From Pseudomonas marginalis (GTDB taxonomy: Bacteria > Pseudomonadota > Gammaproteobacteria > Pseudomonadales > Pseudomonadaceae): 64,000 nt of DNA. The position numbers and the translations under genes are program-made. Location of the stretch: positions 248,001 to 312,000 of the forward strand of contig NZ_FNSU01000003.1 of the NCBI RefSeq assembly GCF_900105325.1. The letters are read 5' to 3'. This document shows, one piece after another, positions 60,011-64,000 of the stretch (within the stretch, counting starts at the first letter, position 1; each line of letters starts with the position of its first letter). The notes below the pieces were generated by a model. The model had not been told where the DNA came from, did not search any database, and saw nothing but the letters and a program-made list of their open reading frames with translations.

Positions 60011-60034
60011 AAAAAAACCACCCTGTCCGGTGGT
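60011..60034 (-). terminator. Leftward terminator before ner
   Basis: On the minus strand CCACC-GGACAG-GGTGG is followed by TTTTTTT. It would stop leftward transcription entering the repressor control region. On the plus strand the same hairpin includes the GGTGG near the ner start. Confidence 0.5.
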
Positions 60035-60052
60035 TAAAAATGGATGTATGGC

Positions 60053-60391
60053 ATGAACAAAACCGAAATCCCTCTGAACCCAACCCTACGTTGGGAATGG
60101 ATCAAGTACCAGTTACGCGCTAAAGGCACTTCGCTGGCTAAGTTGGCGCGTGAGCTAAAAGTCTCAGACACCGCCGTAAAAAATGCGAAACGTACCGCAT
60201 ACCCGCGAATGGAAAGAGCTATAGCCAAGGCGCTTGGCCTTGAGCCAATCGACTTGTGGCCTGACCGGTGGAACCTCAACGGCACCCCATATCGGATCAG
60301 GTCACAACGTGCCGAGAAGAACGCAACTTGTAGCCATGAGCATAACCCAGCTTATGACCTTCGGCACCGTAAAAACGGCACGGAGGGATAA
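60053..60391 (+). CDS. ner: Ner-like phage DNA-binding protein
   Basis: A 112-residue protein with a helix-turn-helix of the Ner/Nlp type: LRWEWIKYQLRAKGTSLAKLARELKVSDTAVKNAKRTAYPRMERAIAKALGLEPIDLWPDRW. Ner of Mu represses early and repressor transcription early in lytic growth. The basic C-terminal tail is longer than in Mu Ner (about 75 residues). ATG 60053 is chosen; the ATG nine bases earlier is possible. It is first of the rightward early genes. Confidence 0.85.
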   Translation: MNKTEIPLNPTLRWEWIKYQLRAKGTSLAKLARELKVSDTAVKNAKRTAYPRMERAIAKALGLEPIDLWPDRWNLNGTPYRIRSQRAEKNATCSHEHNPAYDLRHRKNGTEG

Positions 60392-60393
60392 AC

Positions 60394-60834
60394 ATGCGCA
60401 AAGTCAAAGATGATCGAACTCTGGACATCTTCGCCGTTCCCCAGCCGGTTTTAGCTTTGCCCGGTAACGGTAATAACGCAATTCAGGTAAGTGAACTGAT
60501 TAGCGAAATCCTCAAAGGTTCCGATTTAGACCGCTATGAGATAGCGGCTCGTATGTCTCGCCTTTCGGGAGATGAAGTAAGCAAGCACATGCTTGACGCT
60601 TGGTCGAGCCCTGCGCGTACAGATCACAATTTACCGTTCTATAGAGCGCCACTACTGGAGGAGGTTTGCAGCTGTCACGTACTTACCAACTGGCTTGCCC
60701 ATCAACGCGGCGGACGGATTGCATATGGGCGTGATGCCTTAAATGCAGAGTTAGGCCGTCTTGAGCGTTTGCGTGATGATGCCGGTCGCAAAGCTCGGGA
60801 GCTCAAACGTGCTTTGGGTGGCCATCATGCGTAA
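60394..60834 (+). CDS. Mu-like phage early protein of unknown function
   Basis: A 146-residue protein (MRKVKDDRTLDIFAVPQPVLALPGNGNNAIQVSELISEILKGSDLDRYEIAARMS). It lies between ner and the transposase gene, a position held by a conserved hypothetical gene in several Mu-like Pseudomonas phages. The C-terminal part is rich in Arg, Leu and Glu and probably helical. It starts 3 bases after the ner stop and overlaps the transposase gene by eight bases. Function not recognised. Confidence 0.75.
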   Translation: MRKVKDDRTLDIFAVPQPVLALPGNGNNAIQVSELISEILKGSDLDRYEIAARMSRLSGDEVSKHMLDAWSSPARTDHNLPFYRAPLLEEVCSCHVLTNWLAHQRGGRIAYGRDALNAELGRLERLRDDAGRKARELKRALGGHHA

Positions 60835-62878
60835 CTGGTATTCAGCGGGCGAACTGGCTGGGTTACCCGGTATGCCAGGAACTGAGCGCGCTATTCAATT
60901 GCGAGCTAAGCGTGAACGATGGGAAGGCCAACAACGCCTTGGCAGTAAAGCCATTGAGTACACACTTTCAGTACTGCCGAAAAACACCCAGGCCGCGCTG
61001 TTGACTGCATCGCTTGCAGAAGCCACCGACTTACACGCTGCAGTAGATTACGTAGTTACCACGGGACGTGACTTAGAAAAGCCGTCACGCTTGAACGATT
61101 CACAGTCTTCTGTGATGAGTGCCCGTCTTTCATTCGTGCGTGAAATCGAACGCATGAGCAAGGTCGTAAGCCAAAACCGCGCTATATCAACCTTGGTCGA
61201 ACTGGCGAAAAGCGGCGAACTCAGCCCCTACCTGAATGACAGAGTCATCCGCGCCAACGACCGCAAAACAGAAGACCGCACGCTGTCGGAGCGCACGCTC
61301 AAACGCTGGTTGGCCGACTACCGCGCCCATGGAGAAATAGGCCTGGCCCCCGCCCGCCGTCAAAAAGACATGAGCGTTCCAACCTGGGCGGAGGAATTCC
61401 TCAAGCACTACCAGCGTCCGCAAAAGCCGAGTGTCGAGGCGGCATACGAGCAGTTCAAACAGGTACACCAGGGCATCCAGTCCAGCGTTTGCCCCAGTAT
61501 TCATGCCGTGCGCCGCTGGCTGAAAAAACTCAGTCCGTCAGTCCGTGAGCGTGGCCGTATGGGGCCGCACGAACTGAATGCTCTAAAAGCGTATAACCGT
61601 CGCCAAGCCGACATGCTCTGGCCAAATGACGTATGGGTGGCCGACGGTCACACCTTTGACGCGGAAGTCATGAACCCACTGACAGGGCAAATCTTCCGCC
61701 CTGAAATCACCATGGTCATTGACTGGGGGACTCGACGCATCGTCGGCTTCTCGGTCAACTTGGCCGAGTCGACTTTGGCCACATTGGATACCTTGCGCGA
61801 CGGTGTAAGTCGGTGCGGCATGTACAAAGTGTTCTACGTCGACAACGGCAGCGGCTTTGACAACGCTGTTGTCTACGAAGTAAACGACCGCCTGGGGGGC
61901 ACCATTACGCACTCCCTGCCCTACAACTCTCAGGCGCGTGGCGTGATCGAGCGACCTCACAAAACCATCCTGGTCAGGCTCGCAAAAACCTTCGACAGCT
62001 ACATCGGCGCCGACATGGATAAAGAGGCCGCCACCAAAACCCACAAACTCTCCCGCAAACAGCTTGCACTGGGCATGGCGCCAACGGTAGTGCCGGAATT
62101 TTCGGTGTTCTTTACTGCATTGCAACAAGCGCTCGACGACTATAACCGTCGCCCACATCGTGGGTTGCCGAGGTTTCGTGACCTCCAGACGATGCGTAAG
62201 CGCCATCAAAGCCCCATGGAAGCATGGAAAGCAGCAGAGGCCGAAGGCTGGGAGCCGTTGTTAGCGAGTGCCGACATCGTTGAAAGCCTGACCCGGCCTC
62301 AAGTTGAACGCACGGTCCACCGTTGCCAGGTGCAATGGAACAGCGGCACCTACTTTCTCAAAGACCTGGACGGTTTCCATGGGGAACAGGTCCGCGTCGC
62401 CTATGACTTCCGTGACGCTAGCCGTGTTTGGGTCCACTCCCTTGAGGGCGATCTGATCGGCGAAGCGCTGCTCGATGGCAACGCTAGCCCGGCCATGCCG
62501 AAAACTATGCTGGAAAAAGCCAGCGACAAACGCGAACGCGGCCAACTGAGCCGTCTGGTTAAAAAAGCCAAAACCATTACCGGGCAAGACGTCGAAATGC
62601 GCGTTATCCCCGGCCATTCAAGCCAGTACGACCTGTCACCTGAGCAACTCGCCGAGGCCCAGCGATTTGCCCAACTGTCGGCACCGCAGGCGCCGACCTT
62701 CGAACTACCAGGCGACCCCATCGCCCGCTACCGATTCTGGCAGCAACTCGACGCTCGCCTCACCAGCGGCGAATCACTGACGCCCGAAGAAAGCCAGTGG
62801 CATTCACGTTACCCGCAACACTCGGACTTCACGTCGATTCAGCAGATGTTTGCTTTCGCCGACCAAGCCCGCGCTTAA
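60827..62878 (+). CDS. Mu-like DDE transposase A
   Basis: A 683-residue transposase. The N-terminal Mu DNA-binding domain reads NWYSAGELAGLPGMPGTERAIQLRAKRERWEGQQRLGSKAIEY. The catalytic core contains WVADGHTFDAEV (Asp273), FYVDNGSGFDN (Asp339) and GVIERPH (Glu375), giving a complete DDE set. The Mu C-terminal beta-barrel and the MuB-interacting tail follow. Length is close to MuA (663). It carries out replicative and integrative strand transfer. GGGTGG precedes the ATG at 60827. Confidence 0.92.
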   Translation: MRNWYSAGELAGLPGMPGTERAIQLRAKRERWEGQQRLGSKAIEYTLSVLPKNTQAALLTASLAEATDLHAAVDYVVTTGRDLEKPSRLNDSQSSVMSARLSFVREIERMSKVVSQNRAISTLVELAKSGELSPYLNDRVIRANDRKTEDRTLSERTLKRWLADYRAHGEIGLAPARRQKDMSVPTWAEEFLKHYQRPQKPSVEAAYEQFKQVHQGIQSSVCPSIHAVRRWLKKLSPSVRERGRMGPHELNALKAYNRRQADMLWPNDVWVADGHTFDAEVMNPLTGQIFRPEITMVIDWGTRRIVGFSVNLAESTLATLDTLRDGVSRCGMYKVFYVDNGSGFDNAVVYEVNDRLGGTITHSLPYNSQARGVIERPHKTILVRLAKTFDSYIGADMDKEAATKTHKLSRKQLALGMAPTVVPEFSVFFTALQQALDDYNRRPHRGLPRFRDLQTMRKRHQSPMEAWKAAEAEGWEPLLASADIVESLTRPQVERTVHRCQVQWNSGTYFLKDLDGFHGEQVRVAYDFRDASRVWVHSLEGDLIGEALLDGNASPAMPKTMLEKASDKRERGQLSRLVKKAKTITGQDVEMRVIPGHSSQYDLSPEQLAEAQRFAQLSAPQAPTFELPGDPIARYRFWQQLDARLTSGESLTPEESQWHSRYPQHSDFTSIQQMFAFADQARA

Positions 62879-62902
62879 CCCGAAACCTCCAGGAGTCGAA
62901 TT

Positions 62903-63622
62903 ATGAGTGTTAATAAAATCGTACCTTTGACCAACGTCGGACTCTTATCCGCTGCTATTTCCCGCACCCATAATCGCCCCCAAGGGTTACCTGGGCTTGT
63001 GGTCATGTACGGCGCAAGCGGCCTGGGCAAAAGCGTTGGTGCCGCTTTCGCTGCAAACCAGCATCGTGCGTATTACGTAGAATGCCGCGACACCTGGAGT
63101 AAGAAGGCTTTTCTTCAAGCTATCTTGCGCGAAATGGGCATCGTACCGGGTACCACTTTATCGGTGATGGTTGACCAGGTCTCTGAGCAATTATCCCGGA
63201 GCGGTCGCCCGCTGTTGATTGACGACGTGCAGTATTTGCTCGAAAAGGCCGTCGCCAATGTTTTGACCGACATCTACAACGCCAGTGAAGGCACCATCGT
63301 TCTGATCGGTGAAGAGCGCGTGCCCGCCAGTCTGGCCAAGTTGGAGCGCCTGCATAACAGAGTGCTGGAATGGGTGCCCGCGCAGCGCGCTACCCTCGAC
63401 GATCTGCGTGCTTTGGCCCAGGCCAGCTATCCGAAGCTGCGTTTTTCCGACGATCTGCTAGAGGATCTGCGTGTCAAGGTCAGCGGATGCCTGCGCCGTG
63501 TTGCCGTCAACCTCTACAAGGTCTACAGCGAAACTCAAGCACAGGCCATCGACAGCATTGATCTTGCCGGATGGGGCACACGCGGCTGGTTTACCGGCGA
63601 AGCTCCGTCGCGGAGGGCCTGA
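62903..63622 (+). CDS. MuB-like AAA+ ATPase, transposition target selector
   Basis: A 239-residue ATPase. It has Walker A GASGLGKS (residues 37-44), Walker B PLLIDDVQYL (about 99-108) and a sensor region GTIVLIGEERVPASL. In Mu, MuB binds DNA as filaments, gives target immunity and activates MuA. It is shorter than MuB of Mu (312 residues), lacking the long N-terminal part, as in the D3112/B3-like group. Its stop is followed at once by the next phage gene. Confidence 0.87.
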   Translation: MSVNKIVPLTNVGLLSAAISRTHNRPQGLPGLVVMYGASGLGKSVGAAFAANQHRAYYVECRDTWSKKAFLQAILREMGIVPGTTLSVMVDQVSEQLSRSGRPLLIDDVQYLLEKAVANVLTDIYNASEGTIVLIGEERVPASLAKLERLHNRVLEWVPAQRATLDDLRALAQASYPKLRFSDDLLEDLRVKVSGCLRRVAVNLYKVYSETQAQAIDSIDLAGWGTRGWFTGEAPSRRA

Positions 63623-63625
63623 GGG

Positions 63626-64000
63626 ATGCCAAGGATCAGAGCCGATTTGGTGATGGTGGGCGGTAAGTCCCCTCGCCAATACATTTGGGAAGCTATCCGC
63701 GCTGTCAACGCAGGACCTAAAGCACTGACAATCTACACTGTTGCGCGCAAATCGAACCAAGACGATCAAGCCGTACGCGCCTATTTTCGAGATATGGAAA
63801 AGGCCGGGATTGTCAGCAAAATCCGCAACATCGACCGCCGCGATTCCGAATGGACGCTACTCAAAGATGAAGGCGTCGAAGCTCCACGGGTCAACCATCA
63901 CGGCAAGCGTTCGACCCACGCAGGTGGTGTAGAAAACATCTGGCGGGCGTTGCGCATTCTTGGGGAGTTCACCGCCGCTGAGGCCGCAGCCGCAGCCAGT
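63626..64000 (+). CDS. Mu-like phage early protein, winged-helix-like (3' end cut by window)
   Basis: 125 residues are visible (MPRIRADLVMVGGKSPRQYIWEAIRAVNAGPKALTIYTVARKSNQDDQAVRAYFRDMEKAGIVSKI) and the frame is open to the window end. The spacing of helices followed by a WTLLKDEG strand suggests a winged-helix DNA-binding fold. It starts three bases after the MuB stop with a G-rich ribosome-binding site. Function unknown. Confidence 0.7.
   Translation, partial: MPRIRADLVMVGGKSPRQYIWEAIRAVNAGPKALTIYTVARKSNQDDQAVRAYFRDMEKAGIVSKIRNIDRRDSEWTLLKDEGVEAPRVNHHGKRSTHAGGVENIWRALRILGEFTAAEAAAAAS

Larger units (their letters stand above)
58911..64000 (+). mobile_element. Mu-like prophage, left end (continues beyond window)
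   Basis: Gene order repressor (leftward), Ner, early gene, MuA transposase, MuB ATPase is that of the left end of a Mu-type transposable phage. The exact left boundary is not proven. TGTTGTGTAGCCCC at 58911 starts with the expected TG and lies just after host repeat sequence, so it is proposed. Further end-repeats and the right end are outside the evidence. Confidence 0.75.

Overview
The window reads as chromosomal DNA of a Pseudomonas of the fluorescens group. Supporting signs are the high-GC coding style, dense arrays of fluorescens-type REP palindromes, an arylesterase closely matching the known P. fluorescens enzyme PFE, and a vre-hxc-DING-pdt locus in the same gene order as I recall it from P. 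aeruginosa. No rRNA, tRNA or CRISPR array was seen.

Region 1 (1-31 kb) is mostly metabolic and regulatory. It opens with a truncated glutathione transferase, a mug-type DNA glycosylase and a YghU-type transferase. Next comes a leftward three-gene operon (Gfo/Idh/MocA dehydrogenase, TIM-barrel isomerase, sugar-binding protein) with a -24/-12 promoter, facing a divergent sigma-54 activator. A second cluster at 10-14.7 kb (LacI regulator, membrane di-iron oxygenase, Rieske ferredoxin, ferredoxin reductase, sugar isomerase) completes a set that resembles the rhizopine moc genes. Further genes are a DyP peroxidase, an IS481-type element inserted in a REP, UppP, a GlxA-type regulator, a NemR/DJ-1/old-yellow-enzyme electrophile-response operon, a quinone reductase/MFS pair with a LysR regulator, a DoxX protein, the arylesterase, a VOC protein/porin pair and a zinc alcohol dehydrogenase. 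A small DUF6124 gene at 7.2-7.5 kb has a leader with mutually exclusive pairings that could switch its ribosome-binding site.

Region 2 (31.8-58.4 kb) is one functional block. A surface-signalling triad (VreA, ECF sigma VreI, anti-sigma VreR) precedes a complete Hxc-type II secretion system (all eleven core genes C to M), a secreted DING phosphate-binding/phosphatase-like protein and a giant filamentous-haemagglutinin-type exoprotein (PdtA). In P. aeruginosa these parts are switched on by phosphate starvation. Here pdtA is split into two reading frames by one missing G in a G tract. Its TpsB transporter gene is not in the window.

Region 3 (about 58.9 kb to the end) is the left end of a Mu-like prophage: an S24 repressor with operator palindromes, Ner, a small early protein, a MuA transposase, a MuB ATPase and a gene cut off by the window end. 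Between the regions lie composite REP arrays. Some share a recurring 16-bp insert, and one carries a (TGG)12 tract.
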